The translations under genes and the position numbers were made by a program. A stretch of DNA of 5,120 nucleotides from Gemmatimonadota bacterium (GTDB lineage: Bacteria > Latescibacterota > UBA2968 > UBA8231), in the NCBI GenBank assembly GCA_026706165.1, contig JAPOZF010000625.1:1-5120 (forward strand). Reading direction: 5' to 3'. Of the stretch, positions 1 to 5,120 are shown piece by piece. Position 1 is the first letter of the stretch. Each line of letters opens with the position of its first letter. The notes beneath the pieces were generated by a model. The model was given only the letters and a program-made list of their open reading frames with translations, ran no database searches and was not told where the DNA came from.

Positions 1-51
1 CTCCAACCTCCGCAACTCTTCCAGGCATCGAGGCCTGCGGCTGGTCTGCTG
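1..51. other. Short flank beyond the SWIM gene, no supported gene
   Basis: On the minus strand this is the first 51 bases downstream of the SWIM-gene stop. A GTG overlaps the stop in a GTGA arrangement (base 55) and its frame stays open to the window edge. There is no Shine-Dalgarno and too little sequence to call a gene. A 5-bp inverted repeat (22-26 with 33-37) has no following U-tract on either strand, so no terminator is visible here. The operon may continue past the left edge. Confidence 0.3.
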
Positions 52-1986
52 TCACAATGCAGCCAGGTACTCTTCCCATTCCCCCTTGCGTCGGGCCCGG
101 GTGAGTGCATCCCTGACCTTGCGCAGATAGGGAACCGCCGCCTGGTACCCACTCGCCTGTACCCGGGCGATCTGTTTCTCTGCGAATTCCTTCCAGATAG
201 CTACCGCCCGATCCGGGTGGGTCGATTCCACGGCCGTGGCCACCTCGTTGTCGAGGGAGAAGCCATAGATCCCCGCCCCCCTTTTCTTCCGGCTGGGATG
301 ATCGTACCACTTCAGGACCTCTTCCGGTTTCTTCTCGGCTATGGCCAACCGGATCAGCACCCCGGTCACGGGCGCCTCGGTCGCCCTCAGAGGTGCTGGC
401 ACCTCGACTTCACAGGCGGGAAGGGGCCAGTCCATTTCGGGGTCGCTCTTCCGTTTCCTGCCGGCTCGAGGCCGCTGGCCGGTTTCCAGGTAGTGCCGCC
501 CCCAGGCCTCGACCCCCTTGCCGATGCGCGCCTTGCGGGCGGCCCTGCACAAGGCCTGGAAACCGGCAAGGCCGGGCTCGGCAAAAAACTCCTCCGCCTG
601 AATGGCCAGCCCCGAGAGAGAGTTGCCGCTGCGCTGGTTGATGGTCTGCAGCTGCCGGCGCAGCCTCGCCTGGAGGCCCGATTCGGAGGGAACCGTCTCG
701 ATCCCCTGCCGGCACCAGCCCCGGGCCTCCTCCCAGCGGCGACCGGCCATCAGGCGATCCACCAGGCGATCGTAGCTGAAGGTGATTTGCGCCTCGCGCT
801 CGCACAGAGGAATGATCTCCTTCCGGCGGCCCGCCTTTTCCAGAGCGTGAATCAGCCAGTTGGCGATTCGGTCCCGGTTGAAGTCATAGGATAAGTCCTC
901 CTCTCGGGGAGTGGGCTCTTCGGCTTCCAGACGTTTCTCCAGGCGGTCGCACACCTCGGACCATTCGCTTTTGGCGTACCCTTTCTTCTGGAAATCTTCC
1001 AGCCCGACGTCGAACAAGCCGTACGGGTCGGCCAGCGACATATCCAGGGCCCATTCTATCCGGTCCGCCGGCGAAAGGGCCGTCGCATCCAGGGCCTGGA
1101 AAAGGAGATCGAGGCAGGCGCTGATGGCATCGCCTGACTCTCCCTCGTGCTCGTACTCCACCGCCTGGGTGCCGGCGGCCAGAAGCTCCGGCCCCAGTCG
1201 CACTACGGCGTCGGCCTGTCCGGCTTCTACCAGGGCTTTGAGCGCCGCTTCGAGGCGATCCGTACTGGCCACAGGGACCCCGTAGCCACCACCTTCCCAT
1301 ACCGGTTCTTCGAGGGCAGCGATCTCGCGGCGGACCGTCTGCAGGATTCTGTCCGTCTCCCCCGAGGCCAGGGTGCGGCGGTCCTCGAGCGACCGGTGCA
1401 CCTCGTCGTGTGTTTCGGCGAGCTCCACCACCAGCGCCACGAGTTCGGCCTTGGTCTGCTTCTGGAGGTGCGCGCGCAGGGAAGAGAACCGGGGTTGCCT
1501 GGACCTCGAGCTCCTTGAACCCGTCTCGAAGTTCCCTTCCTCCTCTCCCCAATCTTCCTCGTCCTCCTCGAGATCGAGTTCCTCCAACTCTCCGAACCCC
1601 TCATTGATCGCATCCAACCGCAGCAGGCGCGGATCGTCCTCCTCAACCCGCCCGATGGCCTTTTTGTTTTTGATGTTTTCCAGGTATTCCAGCACTACCG
1701 CCACCGCGTGTTTGCACGTCGTCCAGTAGGGACAGGTGCATTCGGACTGCAGGTTATTCCTTCCTTCGGTGCGCACCCGGGTGGCATAGCGCCGACTTCC
1801 CTGCACCCAGGCGACCAGCGCCCCGTCTTCGGCGCGCTTCAGATCCTGGACGGCCCGGCTTTCCAGACAGGATTGTCCCCGGGCGACGATGCGGCTGCCC
1901 GCCCAGTTCTCCACGTCTTCCCACCGAAGCGACGAAAAGGGATCAACAGGATTTTTCGGTTTGGTCTCTTTCTTTCGGGGAGGCAT
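52..1986 (-). CDS. SWIM zinc-finger protein with helical C-terminal region
   Basis: This 644-residue protein has a SWIM-type zinc-binding motif near its N-terminus: C83-x-C85-x5-C91-x-H93 (CTCPYWTTCKH). SWIM domains bind Zn and occur in proteins that contact DNA or other proteins. A strongly acidic, probably disordered linker (about 134-150, rich in Glu and Asp) follows. Next comes a segment typical of bacterial SWIM proteins, with LRAHLQKQTKAELVALVVEL at about 170-189. The rest is charged and looks mostly alpha-helical, perhaps TPR-like, with no catalytic motif I recognise. There is no signal peptide or membrane segment, so it is probably cytoplasmic. The ATG lies 10 bases after the aspS stop with only a poor ribosome binding site (a GGGAG at 2004-2000, too distant), which suggests an operon with aspS and translational coupling. 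The family is clear but the biological role is unknown. A link to tRNA charging is suggested only by position. Confidence 0.88.
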   Translation of the reverse strand: MPPRKKETKPKNPVDPFSSLRWEDVENWAGSRIVARGQSCLESRAVQDLKRAEDGALVAWVQGSRRYATRVRTEGRNNLQSECTCPYWTTCKHAVAVVLEYLENIKNKKAIGRVEEDDPRLLRLDAINEGFGELEELDLEEDEEDWGEEEGNFETGSRSSRSRQPRFSSLRAHLQKQTKAELVALVVELAETHDEVHRSLEDRRTLASGETDRILQTVRREIAALEEPVWEGGGYGVPVASTDRLEAALKALVEAGQADAVVRLGPELLAAGTQAVEYEHEGESGDAISACLDLLFQALDATALSPADRIEWALDMSLADPYGLFDVGLEDFQKKGYAKSEWSEVCDRLEKRLEAEEPTPREEDLSYDFNRDRIANWLIHALEKAGRRKEIIPLCEREAQITFSYDRLVDRLMAGRRWEEARGWCRQGIETVPSESGLQARLRRQLQTINQRSGNSLSGLAIQAEEFFAEPGLAGFQALCRAARKARIGKGVEAWGRHYLETGQRPRAGRKRKSDPEMDWPLPACEVEVPAPLRATEAPVTGVLIRLAIAEKKPEEVLKWYDHPSRKKRGAGIYGFSLDNEVATAVESTHPDRAVAIWKEFAEKQIARVQASGYQAAVPYLRKVRDALTRARRKGEWEEYLAAL

Positions 1987-1996
1987 CTCGTTTGTA

Positions 1997-3757
1997 TTAC
2001 TCCCGGATCGCTATGTGGAGTTCCCGCAACTGCTCGGGAGACACATCGCCCGGGGCGCCCATGAGCGGATCCTGCGCATTCTGGTTCATCGGGAAGGCGA
2101 TGACCTCCCGGATGTTCGGTTCGTCCGCCAGCAGCATGACGATGCGGTCGATGCCGGGGGCGATGCCGCCGTGGGGCGGAGCGCCGTAACGAAGGGCGCG
2201 GATCATTCCCCCGAACCTGCGATCCACTTCCCGCCGCGCATGTCCGGCAATCTCGAACGCCTTGTACATGATGTCCTGCCTGTGGTTGCGGATGGCACCG
2301 CTCGACAGTTCGAGGCCGTTGCAGACGATGTCGTACTGATACGCCTTGATCTCCAGCGGCGGTTGCGTCTCCAGCGCAGCCATGCCACCCTGCGGCATGG
2401 AAAACGGGTTGTGCGAAAAGGCCACGCAAGCGCGTTCCTCGTCCCATTCGTACATGGGAAAATCGACGACCCAGCAGAATTCATAACAACCCTCCCGCCG
2501 CAGGTCGAGCCGGTCTGCCAGATGCAGGCGCAACCGTCCCGCCAGGGCCGCTGCCTCGGATGGCGCCCCGGCGATGAAGAAAACGGCTGACCCCGGAGCG
2601 GCTGCGCAGTGCTCGAAAATGCGGCTGCGCACGCTCTGTTCCAGGGCGGCGGCAAATGATCCTGTGGCCTGCGCTCCGTTGATGAGGTAGGCCAGCCCCT
2701 TGCCGCCCGCCTCTTTGACGAATGCTTCGAGGCCGTCGAAAAACGAGCGCGGTTGCCCTTCCATCTCGGGAACGCACAGGGCGCGGACGACCCCGCCTGC
2801 CGCGACGATGTCCCCGAACAGCCTGAACGAGGAGTCCGCGAAGATCCCGGTGAGGTCCTGGATTTCGAGACCGAAGCGCAGGTCTGGTTTGTCCGTGCCG
2901 AACCGCAGCATGGCTTCGGCATGGGAAAGACGCGGGAACGGCGGCGCGGTCACTGCCCAGTCGGTGAACTCGCGGAAGAGACCGGAAAAGAGCTCCTCAA
3001 CCACGGCGAAGACGTCCTCCTGTTCGACGAAGGCCATCTCGAGGTCGAGCTGGTAGAATTCGCCGGGGGAGCGGTCGGCGCGGGCGTCTTCGTCCCGGAA
3101 GCAGGGCGCGATCTGGAAGTAGCGATCGAAACCGGACACCATCAGCAACTGCTTGAACTGCTGCGGCGCCTGCGGCAGCGCGTAGAAGCGGCCGGGATAC
3201 AGCCGGCTCGGAACGAGGTAATCGCGCGCCCCCTCGGGCGAGCTGCTGGTGAGAATGGGCGTCTGGAACTCGGCAAAGCCCATCTCCGTCATGCGCCGCC
3301 TGATGCTGGCGATCACTTCCGAGCGGAGCTGAATGCGGCGGTGCAGCCCGGTCCGGCGCAGGTCCAGGAAGCGATAGGACAAGCGGGTGCTCTCCCCCAC
3401 TTCGGGATCTTCGGCCACGGAAAAGGGGAGCGGCTCCGCCGGCGAGAGCACTTCCAGCTCGCGGACGGCGATTTCCACTTCACCCGTCTCCATGGCGCTG
3501 TTGACGGTCTCAGGCGACCGTTTGCGCACGTCGCCTGCGACGCGGATTACGGATTCGCGGGGGACCTTGGCCGCGGTTGCCGCAGCGTCATTGTCCGGCA
3601 ATATCACGAGCTGGGTGATGCCGTAGTGGTCGCGCAGATCCAGGAACAGTATGCCTCCGTGGTCCCTTTTGCGATGCAGCCAACCGCTCAGGCGAACGGT
3701 CTGGCCGGCGTGGCGCTTGCGAAGTTCGCCGCAGGTGTGGGTGCGATAGCGGTGCAT
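1997..3757 (-). CDS. aspS: Aspartyl-tRNA synthetase, probably non-discriminating (AspRS)
   Basis: AspRS is a cytoplasmic class IIb synthetase that activates Asp with ATP and loads it onto tRNA(Asp), and in non-discriminating forms also onto tRNA(Asn). The order is standard for the bacterial enzyme: N-terminal OB-fold anticodon-binding domain (about 1-105), catalytic core with [20 protein letters not shown] (about 163-182), motif 2 with [19 protein letters not shown] (about 220-238), an inserted GAD domain (about 290-420), and motif 3 with GGIAPGIDR (about 530-538). At 586 residues it has full bacterial length. I start it at ATG 3757, not GTG 3763, because the GTG lies inside the GGAGG ribosome binding site. 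The OB-fold has RKRDHGG with His at 33. E. coli (discriminating) has Leu there, and non-discriminating enzymes such as that of Pseudomonas aeruginosa have His. This suggests that Asn-tRNA is made indirectly through GatCAB, which is not in this window. Upstream lie two leader ORFs, each followed by a terminator. Confidence 0.97.
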   Translation of the reverse strand: MHRYRTHTCGELRKRHAGQTVRLSGWLHRKRDHGGILFLDLRDHYGITQLVILPDNDAAATAAKVPRESVIRVAGDVRKRSPETVNSAMETGEVEIAVRELEVLSPAEPLPFSVAEDPEVGESTRLSYRFLDLRRTGLHRRIQLRSEVIASIRRRMTEMGFAEFQTPILTSSSPEGARDYLVPSRLYPGRFYALPQAPQQFKQLLMVSGFDRYFQIAPCFRDEDARADRSPGEFYQLDLEMAFVEQEDVFAVVEELFSGLFREFTDWAVTAPPFPRLSHAEAMLRFGTDKPDLRFGLEIQDLTGIFADSSFRLFGDIVAAGGVVRALCVPEMEGQPRSFFDGLEAFVKEAGGKGLAYLINGAQATGSFAAALEQSVRSRIFEHCAAAPGSAVFFIAGAPSEAAALAGRLRLHLADRLDLRREGCYEFCWVVDFPMYEWDEERACVAFSHNPFSMPQGGMAALETQPPLEIKAYQYDIVCNGLELSSGAIRNHRQDIMYKAFEIAGHARREVDRRFGGMIRALRYGAPPHGGIAPGIDRIVMLLADEPNIREVIAFPMNQNAQDPLMGAPGDVSPEQLRELHIAIRE

Positions 3758-3762
3758 GGCCA

Positions 3763-3767
3763 CCTCC
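3763..3767 (-). promoter_or_regulatory. aspS ribosome binding site
   Basis: GGAGG sits 5 bases before ATG 3757. It overlaps an in-frame GTG at 3763, which rules that GTG out as the likely start. The site lies just after the terminator B U-tract, so aspS is translated only from transcripts that pass that terminator. Confidence 0.8.
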
Positions 3768-3784
3768 AGTTTTGGATGTACATG

Positions 3785-3821
3785 AAAAACCCGCCGTCGG
3801 CGCGAGGCTCAACGGCGGGTT
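3785..3821 (-). terminator. Terminator B, attenuator hairpin directly before aspS
   Basis: A perfect 10-bp GC-rich stem (3821-3812 with 3797-3788 on the minus strand, AACCCGCCGT/ACGGCGGGTT) encloses a 14-base loop and runs into UUUUU (3789-3785). It lies 20 bases after the leader B stop and 27 bases before the aspS start. A factor-independent terminator immediately before an essential gene makes sense only if read-through is controlled, which fits an attenuator. The U-tract is short, so termination may be incomplete. Confidence 0.8.
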
Positions 3822-3872
3822 GGGGTGAGAGTGTAATCCGATCACGTCCAACGCCATCGAGCCCGAATGGCG
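3812..3872 (-). promoter_or_regulatory. Competing pause and antiterminator pairings of attenuator B
   Basis: Four segments on the minus-strand RNA match the classical 1:2, 2:3, 3:4 scheme. Segment 1 (CGCCAU, 3872-3867) begins two bases after the last Asn codon of leader B and pairs with segment 2 (AUGGCG, 3857-3852). Segment 2 can instead pair with the terminator 5' arm (CGCCGU, 3817-3812; one U-G pair). This is extended by UUGG (3851-3848) with CCAA (3823-3820), leaving a 2-base bulge. A ribosome stalled on the Asp/Asn run would cover segment 1, free segment 2 and prevent terminator B. The pairings were found by eye; energies were not computed. Confidence 0.6.
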
Positions 3873-3934
3873 GGATTATTGTCGTCGTTGTCATGCGAAA
3901 AAGCGCGTGCCGTGTGCTTGTAGCGAAATGTCAT
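3842..3934 (-). CDS. Leader peptide B of aspS (30 aa, Asp/Asn-rich)
   Basis: The ORF encodes 30 residues with the run D15-N16-D17-D18-N19-N20 (codons GAC AAC GAC GAC AAT AAT) and ends ...ARWRWT. A near-ideal Shine-Dalgarno (TAAGGAG) lies 8 bases upstream of the ATG, so translation is likely. It is followed by a terminator and then aspS, the gene whose product charges Asp and, if non-discriminating, Asn tRNAs. Its likely role is cis-acting: slow decoding of the Asp/Asn run when the charged tRNAs are scarce would alter RNA folding and allow transcription into aspS. The peptide itself probably has no function. An alternative ATG in another frame (3894) gives a Thr/Ile-rich start but has no ribosome binding site. 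The two Trp codons near the end lie in pairing segment 2 and are probably not the sensor. Confidence 0.72.
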   Translation of the reverse strand: MTFRYKHTARAFSHDNDDNNPAIRARWRWT

Positions 3935-3942
3935 CTCGTAAA

Positions 3943-3949
3943 CTCCTTA
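3943..3949 (-). promoter_or_regulatory. Strong ribosome binding site of leader peptide B
   Basis: TAAGGAG, a full match to the anti-Shine-Dalgarno, is separated by 8 bases (TTTACGAG) from the ATG at 3934. It decides the reading frame of the leader, because only this frame reads the region as an Asp/Asn run. It directly abuts the U-tract of terminator A, so it is exposed once RNA polymerase has passed that terminator. Confidence 0.78.
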
Positions 3950-3989
3950 AAACAGAAAACCCGCCGCGATGCGTGTTCGCGACGGGTTT
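3949..3989 (-). terminator. Terminator A, between the two leader ORFs
   Basis: A 13-bp stem (3989-3977 with 3969-3957 on the minus strand) with a 7-base loop is followed by UUUUCUGUUUU. In the minus-strand RNA one position is a U-G pair. In plus-strand RNA the same position would be a C-A mismatch, and only the minus strand has the U-tract, so the hairpin acts on minus-strand transcripts. It lies 29 bases after the leader A stop. It may also end read-through from soxR, which has no terminator of its own that I can see. Confidence 0.82.
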
Positions 3990-4047
3990 GGGATTCTCGG
4001 ATTCGGTTGGAGCAGTCGTCAGAACACGCGTAACGGGGCGATCGCAT
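3971..4047 (-). promoter_or_regulatory. Antiterminator pairing of attenuator A
   Basis: The last sense codons of leader A contain GCGUGUUC (4029-4022), perfectly complementary to GAACACGC (3978-3971) in the loop and 5' arm of terminator A. A further 4 bp (CGAC 4018-4015 with GUCG 3983-3980) extends it, with a small internal loop at the stop codon. This 8+4 bp helix takes up half of the terminator 5' arm, so the two structures exclude each other. A weak upstream competitor pairs AUGCG (4047-4043, overlapping the last Asn codon) with CGCGU (4030-4026). That 1:2 stem is the least certain element. Confidence 0.5.
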
Positions 4048-4105
4048 TATTGACGCCGGCGTTGGCTGGATAGTTCTGCCTGCGGTCTTTCTGACGGGTC
4101 ATCAT
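4019..4105 (-). CDS. Leader peptide A of aspS (28 aa, Asn-rich)
   Basis: This small ORF starts ATGATG and encodes 28 residues, with Asn at 11, 15, 19 and 20 (the last two as AAT AAT) and one Asp at 7. It ends ...NNAIAPLRVF just before terminator A. The layout repeats that of leader B: a short ORF, a pair of AAT codons at positions 19-20, a stop, 20-30 bases, then an intrinsic terminator. There is no good Shine-Dalgarno. The -10 box of the likely promoter lies only 8 bases before the first ATG, so the transcript may begin at or within a few bases of the start and be translated as a leaderless mRNA. Translation is therefore less certain than for leader B. If real, it acts in cis as an Asn-tRNA sensor. 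Confidence 0.5.
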   Translation of the reverse strand: MMTRQKDRRQNYPANAGVNNAIAPLRVF

Positions 4106-4113
4106 GCTCTTGC

Positions 4114-4142
4114 AACGTATGAGGAGGGCCGCACTCCGTCAA
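4114..4142 (-). promoter_or_regulatory. Sigma70-like promoter of the aspS leader region
   Basis: On the minus strand, TTGACG (4142-4137, 5 of 6 consensus bases) and TACGTT (4119-4114, with the conserved TA...T) are separated by exactly 17 bases. The promoter sits between the soxR stop and leader A, so it would drive both leaders, aspS and probably the SWIM gene. The start site should fall around 4107-4105, at or just before the leader A ATG. Confidence 0.55.
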
Positions 4143-4153
4143 ACCCGCTTCCT

Positions 4154-4624
4154 TCAACCGCCCGATGCGCCCACCTTCCCGGAACCTCCCATCAGGGAAC
4201 TGCCGTCGACGCGGCATGCCATCTCGTCATCCCGGTTGAAGAGCGAGCACGACCGCAGGGACAGGCAGCCGCAGCCTATGCAGCCGGTGAGGTTCTCTTT
4301 CAACCGCTCGAGCGTCTCTATCCGCTCTTCCAGCTGATCCCTCCAAGCCCGCGACAGGCGGGCCCAGTCCGCCTTGTTCGGTGTGCGCCCGTCCGGAAGC
4401 GTGTCCAGCGCTGACCGGATCTCCCGGAGCGGCACTCCGATTCTCTGGGCCGCCCGAATGACGGCGACGCGGCGCAATACGGCCTGTCGATACCGGCGCT
4501 GGTTCCCGCCGGTCCGCTCCGAGGCGATCAGGCCCTCGGCTTCGTAAAACCGCAGCGCAGAGGTCGCGACTCCGCTTCGCGCCGCTACGTCCCCGATGGT
4601 CAAAGTGGGTGAAAGTGGTGGCAC
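4154..4624 (-). CDS. soxR: SoxR, redox-sensing MerR-family regulator
   Basis: SoxR is a homodimeric cytoplasmic activator whose [2Fe-2S] cluster senses redox-cycling compounds. The oxidised form twists the promoter DNA so that RNA polymerase can use an over-long spacer. This 156-residue protein has the MerR winged-helix region (about 9-75, with TIGDVAARSGVATSALRFYE), a dimerisation helix (about 85-112), and a cluster-binding motif with C115, C118, C120 and C126 (CIGCGCLSLRSC), spaced as in E. coli SoxR. The tail after SLFNRDDE is Gly/Ser-rich. The start is GTG 4624, with AAGGA 7 bases upstream. A SoxR-box palindrome lies 13 bases beyond the start, shared with the divergent Rieske gene, so both activation of that gene and autoregulation are plausible. 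No soxS-like gene is in view, as expected for SoxR outside the enteric bacteria. Confidence 0.95.
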   Translation of the reverse strand: MPPLSPTLTIGDVAARSGVATSALRFYEAEGLIASERTGGNQRRYRQAVLRRVAVIRAAQRIGVPLREIRSALDTLPDGRTPNKADWARLSRAWRDQLEERIETLERLKENLTGCIGCGCLSLRSCSLFNRDDEMACRVDGSSLMGGSGKVGASGG

Positions 4625-4637
4625 AAGGTTTTCCTTG

Positions 4638-4657
4638 ACTTCAAGTATACTTGAAGT
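4638..4657. promoter_or_regulatory. SoxR box (perfect 20-bp palindrome)
   Basis: ACTTCAAGTATACTTGAAGT is a perfect inverted repeat. Its core resembles the enteric soxS operator core CCTCAAGTTAACTTGAGG, keeping TCAAG and CTTGA in the same spacing. It lies between the divergent soxR and Rieske genes and overlaps the -35 of the Rieske promoter. Confidence 0.88.
4644..4649 (-). promoter_or_regulatory. Possible soxR -10 box inside the SoxR box
   Basis: TATACT on the minus strand (5 of 6 consensus bases) lies within the palindrome and would place the soxR transcript start near 4637, just before its ribosome binding site. The matching -35 region (about 4672-4667, TGGATC) is poor. If used, SoxR bound at the palindrome would repress its own gene. 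The match may simply result from the palindrome sequence. Confidence 0.3.
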
Positions 4658-4670
4658 TGCAGATTCGATC

Positions 4671-4691
4671 CAGGCTCGTCCGAAGAGCCTG
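4671..4691 (+). repeat. Small hairpin in the Rieske 5' leader
   Basis: A 7-bp perfect inverted repeat (CAGGCTC/GAGCCTG) with a 7-base loop falls at the expected start of the Rieske transcript. It has no U-tract, so it is not an intrinsic terminator. It could stabilise the mRNA 5' end or be chance. I see nothing else certain between it and the ribosome binding site. Confidence 0.35.
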
Positions 4692-4756
4692 TCTTACCGG
4701 CTTCAGTGACCTGGAACCAGGGAAACGGATGCCGGAAACACCGAAAGGAGAAAGCC

Positions 4757-5120
4757 ATGGGAAAACCGCCAAGTGAACGGCTGAACGCGGGATCAATCGA
4801 TGAGATAAAACACAAGGGAAGAATCCTGGTTCGGGGAGGGCCTGTCCCGATCGTCCTCTTCTGCTCGGAGGGGGAACTCCACGCGGTCGACAACCGCTGT
4901 CCCCACATGGGGTTCCCCCTGCATCGCGGAACCATCGAGGACGGCATCCTGACCTGTCACTGGCACCACGCCCGTTTCGATCTGCGGAGCGGCTGCACCT
5001 TCGATCTGTTTGCCGACGACGCGACGACATATCCGGTCGAAGTCGAGGACGGGCGCGTCTACATCGATGTTTCCGCAAAAACCCGGAATCCGGTGGAGCA
5101 TGGTCTGCGGCGGCTCGAGG
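4757..5120 (+). CDS. Rieske [2Fe-2S] protein, 3' end outside the window
   Basis: The first 121 residues are visible and the frame is still open at the right edge. The Rieske cluster motif is complete: C48-P-H50-M-G-F-P-L-H-R-G, then C67-H-W-H70. These are the two Cys and two His ligands of a high-potential [2Fe-2S] centre. There is no signal peptide, so it resembles soluble ferredoxins or the N-terminal domain of a larger Rieske protein. A lone Rieske ferredoxin would normally end near residue 105-110. Continuation past 121 with charged sequence (PVEHGLRRLE) suggests an additional C-terminal domain, not seen here. The start is set by AAAGGAG, 6 bases before ATG 4757. The SoxR-type promoter upstream suggests induction by oxidised SoxR, so its likely job is electron transfer in a redox or xenobiotic response. 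The exact function is unknown. Confidence 0.85.
   Translation, partial: MGKPPSERLNAGSIDEIKHKGRILVRGGPVPIVLFCSEGELHAVDNRCPHMGFPLHRGTIEDGILTCHWHHARFDLRSGCTFDLFADDATTYPVEVEDGRVYIDVSAKTRNPVEHGLRRLE

Larger units (their letters stand above)
4635..4665 (+). promoter_or_regulatory. SoxR-type promoter of the Rieske gene
   Basis: TTGACT (-35, 4635-4640) and CAGATT (-10, 4660-4665, a weak match) are separated by 19 bases filled by the palindrome. Promoters activated by MerR-family proteins, including soxS, have this 19-20 base spacer, too long for RNA polymerase alone. The transcript would carry a leader of roughly 85 bases before the Rieske start. Confidence 0.7.

Noticed and set aside
22..37. Possible terminator after the SWIM gene
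   Set aside because: The stem is only 5 bp and no U-tract follows on either strand.
217..894. Plus-strand ORF of 225 codons opposite the SWIM gene
   Set aside because: It is a GC-rich shadow with no recognisable domain or ribosome binding site.
3688..3894. Minus-strand ORF beginning with a Thr/Ile-rich run that resembles a thr or ilv operon leader
   Set aside because: It has no ribosome binding site, runs on into aspS in another frame, and is the shifted reading of the same bases that form the Asp/Asn run in the well-supported leader B frame.
3842..3934. Tryptophan attenuator reading of leader B, because it ends WRWT
   Set aside because: The Trp codons are separated, lie in pairing segment 2 close to the stop codon rather than before segment 1, and the downstream gene is aspS.
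3812..3934. T-box riboswitch upstream of aspS
   Set aside because: No T-box consensus or specifier stem is visible, and T-boxes are mostly found in Firmicutes and their relatives. The translated leader ORFs explain the terminators better.
2753..4033. Long plus-strand ORF of 426 codons opposite aspS
   Set aside because: It is the antisense shadow of aspS and its leader; a full, motif-complete AspRS occupies the other strand.
4793..5101. Minus-strand ORFs over the Rieske gene
   Set aside because: They lie opposite an ORF with a complete Rieske motif and a strong ribosome binding site, and show no family features.

Overview
The window comes from a GC-rich, probably proteobacterial chromosome. 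AspRS is the best taxonomic clue. Its N-terminus ([18 protein letters not shown]) and motif 2 region look most like alphaproteobacterial enzymes, but one protein does not fix the phylum. Shine-Dalgarno sequences are of the AAGGAG type.

The minus strand carries most of the content. From upstream to downstream it has soxR (4624-4154), a 390-base gene-poor leader region (4153-3758), aspS (3757-1997), and a SWIM zinc-finger protein (1986-52) that begins 10 bases after the aspS stop and is probably cotranscribed. Divergently, on the plus strand, a Rieske [2Fe-2S] protein starts at 4757 and runs off the right edge. A perfect 20-bp palindrome between soxR and the Rieske gene has the form of a SoxR box. 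It lies in the 19-base spacer of a promoter pointing at the Rieske gene, so this pair looks like a small redox-responsive unit.

The most notable part is the aspS leader. On the minus strand it reads: sigma70-like promoter (4142-4114); a 28-codon ORF ('leader A', 4105-4019) with four Asn codons and one Asp codon; an intrinsic terminator (3989-3949); a perfect Shine-Dalgarno; a 30-codon ORF ('leader B', 3934-3842) with the run Asp-Asn-Asp-Asp-Asn-Asn; a second intrinsic terminator (3821-3785); then the aspS ribosome binding site and start. Each terminator's 5' arm can instead pair with bases near the end of the preceding leader ORF, which is the classical layout of ribosome-mediated attenuation.

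I infer that aspS is controlled by two attenuators in series that sense charging of tRNA(Asp) and tRNA(Asn). AspRS carries the His (H33) typical of non-discriminating enzymes, which charge both tRNAs, and this would explain why both codons appear. I do not know of a described tandem Asp/Asn attenuator on aspS. The reading rests on this single sequence and has not been tested by comparison or experiment.
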